From NCBI RefSeq assembly GCF_002412165.1, contig NZ_NXIA01000004.1:62001-126000 (forward strand): a stretch of 64,000 bases of DNA, in the 5' to 3' direction. Each line of letters opens with the position of its first letter. The first letter of the stretch is position 1. Below are positions 16,404-25,175 of the stretch, piece after piece. A model generated the notes under the pieces. The model did not search any database. It saw only the letters and a program-made list of their open reading frames with translations, and was not told where the DNA came from. The DNA comes from Curtobacterium sp. 'Ferrero'. GTDB taxonomy: Bacteria; Actinomycetota; Actinomycetes; Actinomycetales; Microbacteriaceae. Both the position numbers and the translations under genes were made by a program.

Positions 16404-17609
16404 GTGGCGACCACCACGCTCTCGCCGGAGCGGACAACACCGACCTCCGCCCCGGCCGACACCGACGGCAGGCGCACGCGCACCACGCCCCCGCCGCCGC
16501 TGACGAACCGCGCGCCGGCACTCGACGGGCTGCGCACGATCGCGATCCTCGCCGTGATCCTGTACCACCTGCACGTGCCGCAGTTCGAGGGCGGCTTCAT
16601 CGGCGTCACGGTGTTCTTCGTGCTGTCCGGGTTCCTCATCACGACGCTGCTCCTCGGCGAACGCCGGAAGACCGGCCGCATCCGCCTCGGCGCGTTCTGG
16701 GGCAAGCGGGTCCTGCGCCTCTACCCCGCGCTCATCGCGTTCGTCCTCGTCGGACTGGCGCTCTGGAACTGGGTCGGCGACTACAAGGGCGCCACGTTCT
16801 CGCCCGGTGAGGCCGCGTTCATCGCGCTGAGCTACACGGGCAACCTCTTCCGCTCGTTCTGGGACACCACGCAGGGCGTGTTCGCGCACACGTGGAGCCT
16901 GTCGATGGAGGAGCAGTTCTACCTGGTCTGGCCGCCCGTCCTGGTCCTGCTGTTCCTCGTCCGGTCGCGTCGGCGGTGGCTGCTCGCCGGACTGGGCGCC
17001 CTGATCGTCGCGGCGTCGACGGTGTCGTTCCTCGTCTACGAGAAGCCGAACGGCGGAGCGACCCCGGACGTCTACTTCTCCCCCGTGCTCGGCGTCGTCC
17101 CGCTCGCCACCGGCTGCCTGCTCGCACTGCTGCTCGACGACGCCCGGGTCCGGCGTGTGGTCGCAGGGCTCGCCGGGCACGTCGCGACGTGGGTCGGCCT
17201 GGCGTTGCTCGTCGGGATCCAGCTCTGGATCGACGGCGACTGGACCCAGCACGCGTCGACGTTCGGTGTGGTCCTGCCGGCGACCGGTCTCGTGTCGGCC
17301 GTCCTGATCGGCGGGCTCGTCTCGGTCCGGAGCCCGGTGTCCGCCGCGCTCGCGTGGACGCCGGTGTCGTGGTTCGGCCGTCGGGTGTCGTACTCCGCCT
17401 ACCTGTGGCACCCGCTCGTCATCGCGCTGCTCAGCACGTTCGCCATCGGGGCATGGGGGAAGGTCTGGCTCGTCGGGGTCGCACTGCTCGTGGCCGTCGG
17501 GGCTGCCTACGCGGTGGAGGTCCCGGTCGAGAAGGCACGGAAGCGCGTGCGCGAGGCGAAGCGCCTCGTCGCCGCGGACCGCTCCGCGCGCGAGCACGCG
17601 ACGACGTAG
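16404..17609 (+). CDS. Acyltransferase 3 family membrane protein
   Basis: A 401-aa integral membrane acyltransferase (OafA/acyltransferase-3 family), which O-acylates surface polysaccharides or lipids. After a Thr/Pro-rich cytoplasmic N-terminus (about 35 residues), the core begins RAPALDGLRTIAILAVILYHL, with the H-L and FFVLSGFLITTLL motifs; FWGKRVLRLYPAL and the HTWSLSMEEQFYLVWP motif follow. About ten hydrophobic helices are visible. No SGNH esterase domain follows, unlike the longer members. The GTG at 16404 is chosen because AGGAGG lies 5 nt upstream (16393-16398). The transferred group and target are unknown. Confidence 0.88.
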   Translation: MATTTLSPERTTPTSAPADTDGRRTRTTPPPPLTNRAPALDGLRTIAILAVILYHLHVPQFEGGFIGVTVFFVLSGFLITTLLLGERRKTGRIRLGAFWGKRVLRLYPALIAFVLVGLALWNWVGDYKGATFSPGEAAFIALSYTGNLFRSFWDTTQGVFAHTWSLSMEEQFYLVWPPVLVLLFLVRSRRRWLLAGLGALIVAASTVSFLVYEKPNGGATPDVYFSPVLGVVPLATGCLLALLLDDARVRRVVAGLAGHVATWVGLALLVGIQLWIDGDWTQHASTFGVVLPATGLVSAVLIGGLVSVRSPVSAALAWTPVSWFGRRVSYSAYLWHPLVIALLSTFAIGAWGKVWLVGVALLVAVGAAYAVEVPVEKARKRVREAKRLVAADRSAREHATT

Positions 17610-17635
17610 CCCGCGCACCGGGAACACGCACCGAC

Positions 17636-17701
17636 GAAACACGCCTGTTCCGACGCGGCGCGCGTCGATCGACGCGCGCCGCGTCGGAACAGGCGTGTTT
17701 C
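17636..17701. repeat. Perfect 33-bp inverted repeat between convergent genes
   Basis: Bases 17636-17668 and 17669-17701 are exact reverse complements with no spacer. The arms run from GAAACACGCCTG at the outside to GCGCGTCGA at the centre, and the right arm ends in CGTGTTTC. It lies between convergent acyltransferase and EamA genes and should end transcription both ways or extrude as a cruciform. The outer GACGAAACACGC also occurs at 14549. Confidence 0.85.
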
Positions 17702-17744
17702 CCGGACCCCCGGCCGGCCGGACGCCTGGACCCGGAGGAGCCGA

Positions 17745-18665
17745 TCAGCCGGCGGTGGCCGGTTGCGCGACCATCCGCCGCCGCAGCACCCCGGAGGCGA
17801 GTGCGATGCCGAGCAGCACGACGATCCCGCCCACCGGCTCGTTCCACCGCAGCGGCTCCCCGAGCACGAGGACCCCGAGCGCGACCCCGACGACCGGCGT
17901 CAGGTAGGTCACCGTCGACGCCCGCCCCGCTCCCCACGCGCCGACCAATCGGGTGTTCCAGGCGTAGGCCAACCCCGTGCCGACCGCCCCGAGCGCGACC
18001 ATCGCGGCCACGATCCTCCAGTCCAGCCGAACCGGACCGGTCGCGATGACTGGCGCGACCAGCAGCATGAGGACCGCCGCCAGCGAGAGCTGCACCGTCG
18101 CCACGGTCGTCGGGTCCTGCCCGCTGCCGACGCCGAACCGGCGGAGCCACGCGAGCCCGATGCCGTACGACGCGGTCATGCCGAGCAACGTCACCTGGCC
18201 GGGGACCGTCGCGAGCACCGCCGGGTCGCCGACGAGGTCCCACGGCCCGACGAGCACGAGGACGCCGACGATCCCGAGCACGATGCCGCCGAGTTGCCGA
18301 CGGCTGAGGCGTTCGGACGGCACGAGGACCGCGAGCGCCAGGAGCGTCATGATCGGCGTCGTGGCGTTGTAGATGCTGGCGAGGCCGGACGGCACGGTCT
18401 GCTCCGCCCACGCCATGAGCGACGACGGCAGGGCGTTGAGGAACACGGCGACGACGAGCAGGTGCCCCCACACCCGCGGCTCCCGCGGCCAGCGCCGACG
18501 GGTCACGAGCAGCACGACGACGAGTGTCAGCGCCCCGAGCACGGTGCGCACCGTGGCGACCTGCTGGGGCGCGAGTCCCTCGAGGCCGATCTTGGCGAAG
18601 AAGAAGCTCGATCCCCAGGTGAGGGCGACGAGGACGTAGAGGAGGGCGTTCACGAGGGCTAGCAT
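17745..18665 (-). CDS. EamA (DMT) family transporter
   Basis: A 306-aa drug/metabolite transporter with ten predicted transmembrane helices in two EamA repeats. Family marks are LTWGSSFFFAKIGLEGLAP at the N-terminus and the second-repeat end LTPVVGVALGVLVLGEPLRWNE. It probably exports a small metabolite or amino acid. The ATG at 18663-18665 was chosen because the first helix begins directly after it. The gene is divergent from a LysR regulator, with two CATG-centred inverted repeats in the 58-bp gap, so LysR probably controls it. Confidence 0.87.
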   Translation of the reverse strand: MLALVNALLYVLVALTWGSSFFFAKIGLEGLAPQQVATVRTVLGALTLVVVLLVTRRRWPREPRVWGHLLVVAVFLNALPSSLMAWAEQTVPSGLASIYNATTPIMTLLALAVLVPSERLSRRQLGGIVLGIVGVLVLVGPWDLVGDPAVLATVPGQVTLLGMTASYGIGLAWLRRFGVGSGQDPTTVATVQLSLAAVLMLLVAPVIATGPVRLDWRIVAAMVALGAVGTGLAYAWNTRLVGAWGAGRASTVTYLTPVVGVALGVLVLGEPLRWNEPVGGIVVLLGIALASGVLRRRMVAQPATAG

Positions 18666-18676
18666 CGAGCACCACC

Positions 18677-18699
18677 GCACATGTGTCGAACGCATGTGC
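18677..18699. promoter_or_regulatory. LysR binding site, distal
   Basis: GCACATG and CATGTGC arms (7 bp, perfect) separated by 9 bp, in the middle of the EamA/LysR divergent gap. The spacing suits a LysR-type T-N11-A site. Confidence 0.6.
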
Positions 18700-18716
18700 C
18701 TCATGCCGACATGAGG
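18699..18716. promoter_or_regulatory. LysR binding site, proximal (overlaps RBS)
   Basis: CCTCATG and CATGAGG arms (7 bp, perfect) around CCGA, directly next to the distal site. The right arm merges with GAGGAGGA, the ribosome binding site of the LysR gene, so occupancy could also affect LysR expression. Confidence 0.55.
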
Positions 18717-18723
18717 AGGACGC

Positions 18724-19587
18724 ATGGCTGTCTCGATCCCGCAGCTCCGCGCGTTCACGGCCACCGTCGACGCGGGATCCTTCACGGGCGCCGCCGCTGT
18801 GCTCGGCATCGGCCAGTCCGCCGTGTCCCATGCCGTCGCGGGGCTCGAGCGCGAGGTCGGCGGTGCCGTCGTGCACCGCGGCGGCTCCGCCACCGCGACG
18901 CCGCTCGGCGAACGCCTGCTCGCACACGCCCGCAGCGTGGTCGCCTCCATCGACGCCCTGGAGGCCGTGGTCCGGCCCGCCACGACGCGCGGCACCGTCC
19001 GGCTCGCGGCCGTGCCGACGGTGTGCCAGGGTCTCGTCCCGCGGCTCCGCGAGCTCTGGGCCGTGGTGCTGCCCGACGTCGAGGTGCAGGTATACGAGGG
19101 CGACGACGAGGAGATGCCCGAGTGGCTCGAGGCCGGCACCGTGGACGCAGCGGTCCTCGTCGACCCGTCCCCCGTGCCGTCCGGCGCGGTGGTCGTCGCG
19201 CGGGACGAGATGGCCGCCGTCGTGCGCCGGGACCACCCGCTCGCGGACCAGCCGACGCTCACGCTCGACGACCTGCACGAGGACGGCCTCGTCGCGGGCG
19301 GCGGCGGGTGCGAGGTGCAGATCCAGCGCCTGCACGAGCTCGACGGGCAGCCGTTCCGGTGGGCCCACCGTGTGCGGGAGATGAGCACGATGTTCGGGAT
19401 GATCCAGCGGGGCGAGGGCGTCTCGATCGTCCCGACGCTCGGACGGGGCATGCTGCCCGACGACCTCGTGATGCTGCCGCTCGAGCGACGACTGACCCGG
19501 ACGCTCGTGCTCAGCGGGCCGGCGTCCCGGCCGTGGCATCCGCTCGCGCAGGCGCTCGTCGACGCCCTGGGTCCGGTCCCGCTGTGA
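18724..19587 (+). CDS. LysR family transcriptional regulator
   Basis: A 287-aa LysR-type regulator. The winged helix-turn-helix is in PQLRAFTATVDAGSFTGAAAVLGIGQSAVSHAVAGLE (about residues 6-43), and the effector domain follows from about residue 88 (GTVRLAAVPTVCQGLVP). The ATG at 18724 has GAGGAGGA at 18713-18720. It is divergent from the EamA transporter gene and separated by two inverted repeats, the normal layout for a LysR regulator and its target exporter. Confidence 0.9.
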   Translation: MAVSIPQLRAFTATVDAGSFTGAAAVLGIGQSAVSHAVAGLEREVGGAVVHRGGSATATPLGERLLAHARSVVASIDALEAVVRPATTRGTVRLAAVPTVCQGLVPRLRELWAVVLPDVEVQVYEGDDEEMPEWLEAGTVDAAVLVDPSPVPSGAVVVARDEMAAVVRRDHPLADQPTLTLDDLHEDGLVAGGGGCEVQIQRLHELDGQPFRWAHRVREMSTMFGMIQRGEGVSIVPTLGRGMLPDDLVMLPLERRLTRTLVLSGPASRPWHPLAQALVDALGPVPL

Positions 19588-19619
19588 CGCCCCGTGCCCT
19601 CGGTCGGCAGGATGGACCG

Positions 19620-20447
19620 ATGGCCGAGACGTACGTGAAGACCTTCACCGACCCCGACGAGGCGACCGCCGAGGCCGCTGGGCTGGAGTGGCTCGCCGAG
19701 GCCGAGGACGCCGGCGGCACGCGGATCGCCCGGGTCCTGGCGCACCCGGAGCCGCGGGTGCTGCACCTCGAGCAGATCAGCGACGGAGCGCCGACCTCCG
19801 ACCAGGCCGAGCGCTTCGGCCGGTCGCTCGCCCACACGCACGCGGCCGGCGCTCCGCACTGGGGTGCTCCCTCGCCGGGCTTCCCGCAGCCGGGGTCGCT
19901 CCGGATGGGGCGGTCGCGCACGGCGTTCGTGTCCGCCGCGGAGGCACCCGACACGTGGGGCGAGTTCTTCGCCGAGTACCGGATCCGCGACTACGTGCAC
20001 CGGATCGTCGACCAGGGCGGGTTCGACGGGTCCGAGGCCGCGGTGTTCGAGCGGGTGGCCGAGCGACTCGAGGACGGGGAGTTCGGGTCGCCGCAGCCCG
20101 CGCTCGTCGGGGACGGGCCCGCCCGGTTGCACGGAGACCTCTGGGCCGGGAACGTCCTCTGGCCGACGCCGGGCCAGCCCGTGGACGGCACGACCCCGAC
20201 CGGTGCGGTGCTCATCGACGCGAACCCGCACGGCGGGCACGCCGAGACCGACCTGGCGCTCCTCGGGCTGTTCGGGCTCCCCCGCCTCGAGACCGTGCTC
20301 GCCGCGTACGACGAGGAGTCTCGGCTCGCCGACGGCTGGCAGGACCGCTTCGAGCTGCACCAGCTCGCGCCGCTGCTGCTGCACGTGTTCCTGTTCGGCG
20401 GGTCGTACCGGCAGGCGGCGCTCCGGGCGGCACGGCGCTACGCCTGA
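19620..20447 (+). CDS. Fructosamine/ketosamine kinase family protein
   Basis: A 275-aa phosphotransferase with the APH/FN3K kinase fold, expected to phosphorylate ketosamines on glycated molecules and so begin deglycation. The catalytic loop is H171-G-D173-L-W-A-G-N178 and the metal-binding Asp is D200 in VLIDANPHGGHAETDLAL; both match FN3K. The N-terminal ATP-lysine region is less clear. CAGGAT at 19608-19613 lies 6 nt from the ATG. The gene is not overlapped by neighbours. Protein repair or sugar-amine use are both possible. Confidence 0.83.
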   Translation: MAETYVKTFTDPDEATAEAAGLEWLAEAEDAGGTRIARVLAHPEPRVLHLEQISDGAPTSDQAERFGRSLAHTHAAGAPHWGAPSPGFPQPGSLRMGRSRTAFVSAAEAPDTWGEFFAEYRIRDYVHRIVDQGGFDGSEAAVFERVAERLEDGEFGSPQPALVGDGPARLHGDLWAGNVLWPTPGQPVDGTTPTGAVLIDANPHGGHAETDLALLGLFGLPRLETVLAAYDEESRLADGWQDRFELHQLAPLLLHVFLFGGSYRQAALRAARRYA

Positions 20448-20480
20448 CCCGGCGCCGAGCCCGGCGTGGCGCGAGCGGGT

Positions 20481-20487
20481 CTTAGGG
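20481..20487 (+). promoter_or_regulatory. CTTAGGG leader motif before the GT39 gene
   Basis: CTTAGGG begins exactly 61 bp before the GT39 ATG, as the same heptamer does before the GT2-GtrA gene at 26201. Further similarity (GAACCT-N-ATCG-N-CATGAC) spans the two starts. It is a candidate site for the OmpR-type regulator encoded between them. Confidence 0.5.
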
Positions 20488-20541
20488 AGCGCCAAGGTCA
20501 TCCATCGAACGGTTCGGGGAACGCCCGGGAACCTCATCGTC

Positions 20542-22755
20542 ATGACCACGTTCCCGACCCCCGTGACCGATCGTCGCGACCGCGCGCACCCCGGCGGCAG
20601 CACCGCCGCGCGGGGCCGGCGTCGCCCGCCCCTCGCTCGCCTGTTCCTCGGCGAGCGCGAGGACGCCCGCTGGCTCCGGCCCGCGTTCTGGGCGCTCCTC
20701 GCCCTGACCGCCGTCGTGTACCTCTGGGACCTCAGCATCTCCGGGTACGCCAACAGCTTCTACGCCGCAGCCGTGCAGGCCGGCACGAAGTCCTGGGAGG
20801 CGTTCTTCTTCGGTTCCCTCGACTCGTCGAACTTCATCACGGTCGACAAGCCACCGGCGTCCCTCTGGGTGATGGTGCTGTCAGCGCGGCTGTTCGGCTT
20901 CTCGTCGTTCAGCCTGCTGCTGCCCCAGGCACTCATGGCGGTCGGCTCGGTCGCGCTCGTGTGGGGCACCGTCCGCCGCACCCTCGCCCGGCTCGGCGCG
21001 ACGACCGCGAACGTCGGGGCCCTGCTCGCCGGGTTCGTCGTCGCGGCGACCCCTGCGGCGGCGCTCATGTTCCGGTTCGACAACCCGGACGCGCTCCTCG
21101 TGCTGCTCATGACCGCGGGCGCGTACTGCACCGTGCGGGCACTCCCCCGTGGCAGCTGGAAGTGGATCGCCCTCGCCGGGGTGGCCCTCGGCTTCGCGTT
21201 CCTGACGAAGATGCTGCAGGGACTCCTCGTCCTGCCGGCGTTCGGCCTCGTGTACCTCTTCGCCGCCCGGACGAGCTGGGGCCGACGTGCGATCGGCCTC
21301 GGCATCGCGGCGGTGTCCCTCGTCGTGTCGGCCGGCTGGTGGGTCGTCGCGGTGTGGTTGTGGCCCGCCGACTCCCGCCCGTACATCGGCGGCTCGACGA
21401 ACAACACCGTGCTCGACCTGGTGTTCGGCTACAACGGCCTCGGTCGGATCTTCGGCGGCGACGGCAACGCCGGTGGCGGCATGGGCGGCACCGCGGGTTC
21501 GTCGTTCGGCGGCGCGACCGGCCTGGACCGCCTGTTCTCGTCCGAGATGGGCCTCGAGATCTCGTGGCTCCTGCCCGCGGCGCTCCTCGCGCTCGTCCTC
21601 GGCCTCGTGGTCGTCGGTCGACGGCACCTCGGCGACCCGGTCCGCGTCGGCCTCGTGCTCTGGGGCGGCTGGCTCGTCGTCACCGGACTCGTCTTCTCGT
21701 TCATGTCCGGCACGATCCACCCGTACTACACGGTCGCCCTCGCCCCCGCGATCGCAGGCCTGGTCGGCACCGGCGGCGCGCTCCTCTGGAGCGTCCGCGA
21801 GCGGGTCATCGGCCGCCTCGGCCTCGCCGGGATGATCGGCATCACCGCGTACTGGGGCTTCTGCCTGCTGAACGAGAACCCGACCTGGCTGCCCTGGCTC
21901 CGCTGGGTGGTGCTCGTCGGCGGGCTCCTGTCCACCGCCGCGGTCCTCGTCGGCAGCGTCCCGACACTCCGCAAGCTCGTCACGGTCGGCGTCCTGGCCG
22001 GCACGCTCTTCGGACTCACCGGCACGACGGCCTACGCCCTCGCCACCACGACCGTCGCGCACTCCGGGTCGATCCCGAGCGTCGGTCCGTCGGGCAGTGG
22101 CTCCGGCGGGATGGGCGGCACGGGCGGCGGTCAGCCGGGAGGCACGGGAGGCCCCGGCGGATCGGCCTCCGGGACCGACAGCGACAGCTCCGACAGCAGC
22201 ACCGACGGCACCCAGCAGGGTCCCGGCGGCACGCCGCCGGGCGGCACCTCCGGCGAGGCGCCGGAGGGCACGACCGGCGAGGCACCGTCGATGCCGGACG
22301 GCACGTCCGGCAGCCAGGGCAGCACGGGTACCCAGCAGGGATCCGGCGACGCGACGTCCGACGGCGAGTCGGGGACGAGCCTCCAGGCCGGAGGCGGCGG
22401 CATGGGCGGTGGCGGCGCGTCGACGTCGTCGGCCCTGAAGAAGCTGCTGCAGTCCACGGACACGACCTGGGCCGCCGCGGTCAACGGTTCCCAGTCGGCC
22501 GCGCAGCTCGAGCTCGACACCGACACCGCCGTCATGGCGATCGGCGGCTGGTCGAGCGACCCGGCGCCCACGCTCGCCGAGTTCAAGGCGTACGTCGCCG
22601 AGGGCAAGATCGCGTACTACATCTCCTCCGGCTCCGGCGGCGGGATGGGCGGCGGCAGCTCCACGGCCTCGGCCATCCAGGAATGGGTCGCGGCGAACTA
22701 CAGCAGCACCACGGTCGGCGGCTCCACGGTCTACGACCTGAGCAGCCAGAAGTGA
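20542..22755 (+). CDS. GT39-type membrane glycosyltransferase with C-terminal extracellular domain
   Basis: A 737-aa polyprenyl-phosphate-sugar-dependent glycosyltransferase of the GT39/ArnT-like class, resembling Bacillus YkcB. It has a cytoplasmic N-terminus of about 45 residues, a first helix (WALLALTAVVYLWDL), and the luminal catalytic loop with GYANSFYAAAVQAG and FITVDKPPASLWV, followed by roughly twelve helices. Residues about 515-640 are a Gly/Ser/Thr/Pro-rich low-complexity linker, then a small C-terminal domain (AVMAIGGWSSDPAPTLAEF) ends the protein. It probably decorates a wall polymer outside the membrane. The stop overlaps a possible start of the response regulator (TGATG), so it leads a GT39-regulator-kinase operon. 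Confidence 0.85.
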   Translation: MTTFPTPVTDRRDRAHPGGSTAARGRRRPPLARLFLGEREDARWLRPAFWALLALTAVVYLWDLSISGYANSFYAAAVQAGTKSWEAFFFGSLDSSNFITVDKPPASLWVMVLSARLFGFSSFSLLLPQALMAVGSVALVWGTVRRTLARLGATTANVGALLAGFVVAATPAAALMFRFDNPDALLVLLMTAGAYCTVRALPRGSWKWIALAGVALGFAFLTKMLQGLLVLPAFGLVYLFAARTSWGRRAIGLGIAAVSLVVSAGWWVVAVWLWPADSRPYIGGSTNNTVLDLVFGYNGLGRIFGGDGNAGGGMGGTAGSSFGGATGLDRLFSSEMGLEISWLLPAALLALVLGLVVVGRRHLGDPVRVGLVLWGGWLVVTGLVFSFMSGTIHPYYTVALAPAIAGLVGTGGALLWSVRERVIGRLGLAGMIGITAYWGFCLLNENPTWLPWLRWVVLVGGLLSTAAVLVGSVPTLRKLVTVGVLAGTLFGLTGTTAYALATTTVAHSGSIPSVGPSGSGSGGMGGTGGGQPGGTGGPGGSASGTDSDSSDSSTDGTQQGPGGTPPGGTSGEAPEGTTGEAPSMPDGTSGSQGSTGTQQGSGDATSDGESGTSLQAGGGGMGGGGASTSSALKKLLQSTDTTWAAAVNGSQSAAQLELDTDTAVMAIGGWSSDPAPTLAEFKAYVAEGKIAYYISSGSGGGMGGGSSTASAIQEWVAANYSSTTVGGSTVYDLSSQK

Positions 22756-22787
22756 TGCACGACGAGGGCGCGGATAGGCTCGCCGAC

Positions 22788-23507
22788 ATGGCCGGCACCC
22801 CGCTGCAGCGCACCGACGGCTCCCCCGTCCGCGCCCTCGTCGTCGACGACGAGCACGCGCTCGCCGACGCCGTCGCCCTCGCGTTCGAGGGCGACGGCTG
22901 GGCCGTGCGCGCGGTGCACCGGGGGCGGGACGTGCTCTTCGCGGCTCGGGAGTTCCAGCCCGACGTCATCGTCCTCGACGTCATGCTGCCGGACATCGAC
23001 GGATTCGAGGTGCTCGAACGGCTCCGCGACGCCCGGGACGACGTCCGCGTGTTGTTCCTCACCGCACGCGACGCCCCCGAGGACCGGCTCGCCGGACTCA
23101 CCGGCGGCGGCGACGACTACCTGACGAAGCCGTTCGGGATCGCGGAACTGCTCGTCCGAGCGCGCATCCTCGCCCGTACCTCGGCCCGGGTGGCGGCGTC
23201 CGGAGCGGCCGGGCTCGTGGTCGGCGACCTGCACCTCGACGAGGACGCCCGCTCCGTGCTCCGGGGCGGTGCGCCGCTGGACCTGACCCCGACGGAGTAC
23301 GAGCTCCTCCGCTACCTCGCCCGGAACGCCAACCGGGTGCTCTCGCGGGAGCACATCCTGGCGAACGTGTGGGGGATGGACTTCGGGTCGTCGTCGAACC
23401 TCGTCGACATGTACGTGTCGTACCTGCGGAAGAAGCTCGACGCAGGACGTGAGCCGATGTTGCAGACCGTCCGCGGGGCCGGGTACGTGCTCCGCCCGAC
23501 GACGTGA
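22788..23507 (+). CDS. OmpR-family response regulator
   Basis: A 239-aa two-component regulator. The receiver domain has D20-D21, the phosphorylation site D64 in IVLDVMLPD, the switch Thr in LFLTARD and K114 in LTKPF. The C-terminal winged helix (LVVGDLHLDEDARSVLRGG to GAGYVLRPT) is of the OmpR/PhoB type. An in-frame ATG at 22755 overlaps the GT39 stop and would add 11 residues. I prefer 22788 because a TAGGCT hexamer (22775-22780) sits 7 nt upstream, as in other starts here, which would also allow separate transcription. It overlaps the sensor kinase by 4 bp and probably controls the glycosyltransferase genes. Confidence 0.9.
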   Translation: MAGTPLQRTDGSPVRALVVDDEHALADAVALAFEGDGWAVRAVHRGRDVLFAAREFQPDVIVLDVMLPDIDGFEVLERLRDARDDVRVLFLTARDAPEDRLAGLTGGGDDYLTKPFGIAELLVRARILARTSARVAASGAAGLVVGDLHLDEDARSVLRGGAPLDLTPTEYELLRYLARNANRVLSREHILANVWGMDFGSSSNLVDMYVSYLRKKLDAGREPMLQTVRGAGYVLRPTT

Positions 23508-25102
23508 GCCGGTCCGGCGCGACTCGGTCGGGGTCGGGGCGGGTGCCGTCGCTCCGGTGGCGGATCGTGGGGGCCGTCGCGCTCCTGCTCGTCGTGACGA
23601 ACGTCGTGGTCGGGGCGGTGACGGTCGTGGCGTTCCGGGAGTACCTCGTCGGTCGGTTGGACGCGGAGCTGTCGAGTGCGGCGAATCGGACGGTCGGTGG
23701 GGCGGAGGGGGCGCCGGACGGGCCGCCGCCGGGGTCCGGGTCGTCGTCCGGGTCGGGGTCGTCGTCCGGGTCCGGGTCGTCGTCCGGGTCCGGGTCGGCG
23801 TCCGGGTCCGGGTCGTCGTCCGGGTCGTCCCGACCCGATCCCGAGCACCAGTTCATCGGCGCCCCCGGCCAGTCGGCCGGCACCGTCGTGGCCATCTACC
23901 GGTCCGGCACGGCCACCCTCGCCGGGTACACCGACGCCGAGGGACAGCAGCACGCCCTGACCACGGCGCAGGAGCGCACCCTGTCCGCGGTCGCGAGCGA
24001 CGGTGATCCCGTCACGGTCCGGCTCGGCGCACTCGGGTCGTACCGGGCGCAGGCGATCGGCCGCGACGGCGACGTCTTCGTCACGGCGGTGCCGCTCGGC
24101 TCCCTCGACTCCACGGTCGTCCGGCTCGCCGCGGTCTTCGGCGGGGTGACTTTGCTCGGCCTGCTCGTCGCCGCGTGGGCGCTCACCCTGCTCGTCCGGC
24201 GGGCGCTCCGACCGCTCGACCACGTCGCACGGGTCGCCTCGGACGTCACCGCCCTCGACCTCGAACGCGGCGACACCGAGATCACCGGCCGGGTGGGAGC
24301 CGCAGACCTGACGGCGAACCGCGAGGTCGGACAGGTCGGCACCGCCCTGAACCGGCTGCTCGGGCACGTGGGACGTGCCCTGACGGTCCGGCGCCAGGCC
24401 GAGTCGGGCATGCGCACGTTCGTCGCCGACGCCTCGCACGAACTCCGCACCCCGATCGCCACGGTGCGGGCGTACGCGGAGCTCTCCGCCACGTCCGACG
24501 ACCTCGACGCCGTGCACGCCAACGTCCGGCGCATCGCCACCGAGGCCGTCCGGATGGGCGACCTCGTCGAGGAGCTCCTGCTGCTCGCCCGGCTGGACGC
24601 CGGAGCCCTGTCCGCCGCACAGGACGTTCCGGTCCGCGAGCCGGTGGACCTCACCGCGCTCGTCGTCGAGACCACGATGGACGCCAGGACCACCGCGCCC
24701 GGCCACCGCTGGACCCTGCAGGTCGCGGACGACCACCCCGTCTCCGTGACCGGCGATCCCGTCCAGCTCCGTCGGGCCGTGCGCAACCTCCTGACGAACG
24801 CGGCGACGCACACGCCGGACGGCACCGCGGTCGTCGTGTCGTTGCAGCGGCTGCCCGGAGCGACGGAGCCCACCGTCCGCTTCGTCGTCGCCAACGACGG
24901 ACCTCCGATCGACCCCGAGGTCCTGCCGACGCTGTTCGACCGGTTCACCCGTGGGTCGGCGTCGCGGTCGCGCGAGCAGGGCACGAGCGGGCTCGGTCTC
25001 GCGATCGTCCGGGCCGTGGTGGCGGCGCACGGCGGCGCGGTCCGGGTGGCGTCCGGCCCCGGGCGGACGGCGTTCACCGTCGACCTGCCGGCGGCCGACT
25101 GA
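23504..25102 (+). CDS. Sensor histidine kinase
   Basis: A 532-aa membrane sensor kinase, partner of the regulator it overlaps (GTGA). Order: transmembrane helix 1 (about 21-43), extracellular sensor segment (about 44-205) containing a 34-residue Gly/Ser repeat (76-109), transmembrane helix 2 (about 206-231), HAMP linker (232-296), HisKA domain with phospho-His H312 in ADASHELRTPIATVRAY, and HATPase domain with the N-box (RAVRNLLTNAATHT) and GTSGLGLAIVRAVV. All catalytic boxes look intact. The Gly/Ser stretch is encoded by an 18-bp tandem repeat and could vary in length. It probably senses an envelope state. Confidence 0.92.
   Translation: MSRSGATRSGSGRVPSLRWRIVGAVALLLVVTNVVVGAVTVVAFREYLVGRLDAELSSAANRTVGGAEGAPDGPPPGSGSSSGSGSSSGSGSSSGSGSASGSGSSSGSSRPDPEHQFIGAPGQSAGTVVAIYRSGTATLAGYTDAEGQQHALTTAQERTLSAVASDGDPVTVRLGALGSYRAQAIGRDGDVFVTAVPLGSLDSTVVRLAAVFGGVTLLGLLVAAWALTLLVRRALRPLDHVARVASDVTALDLERGDTEITGRVGAADLTANREVGQVGTALNRLLGHVGRALTVRRQAESGMRTFVADASHELRTPIATVRAYAELSATSDDLDAVHANVRRIATEAVRMGDLVEELLLLARLDAGALSAAQDVPVREPVDLTALVVETTMDARTTAPGHRWTLQVADDHPVSVTGDPVQLRRAVRNLLTNAATHTPDGTAVVVSLQRLPGATEPTVRFVVANDGPPIDPEVLPTLFDRFTRGSASRSREQGTSGLGLAIVRAVVAAHGGAVRVASGPGRTAFTVDLPAAD
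23729..23830 (+). repeat. Tandem 18-bp repeat encoding a Gly/Ser linker in the kinase sensor domain
   Basis: About five copies of an 18-bp unit resembling GGGTCGTCGTCCGGGTCC, encoding G-S-S-S-G-S. The unit is a multiple of three, so slippage keeps the frame and only lengthens or shortens the extracellular linker. Confidence 0.85.
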
Positions 25103-25175
25103 CAGACGGACGGACGGACGGCGTGCGCGCTCGCAACGGTGTGCGTACCCTGACGTCAGACGATCGGGGGCGACG

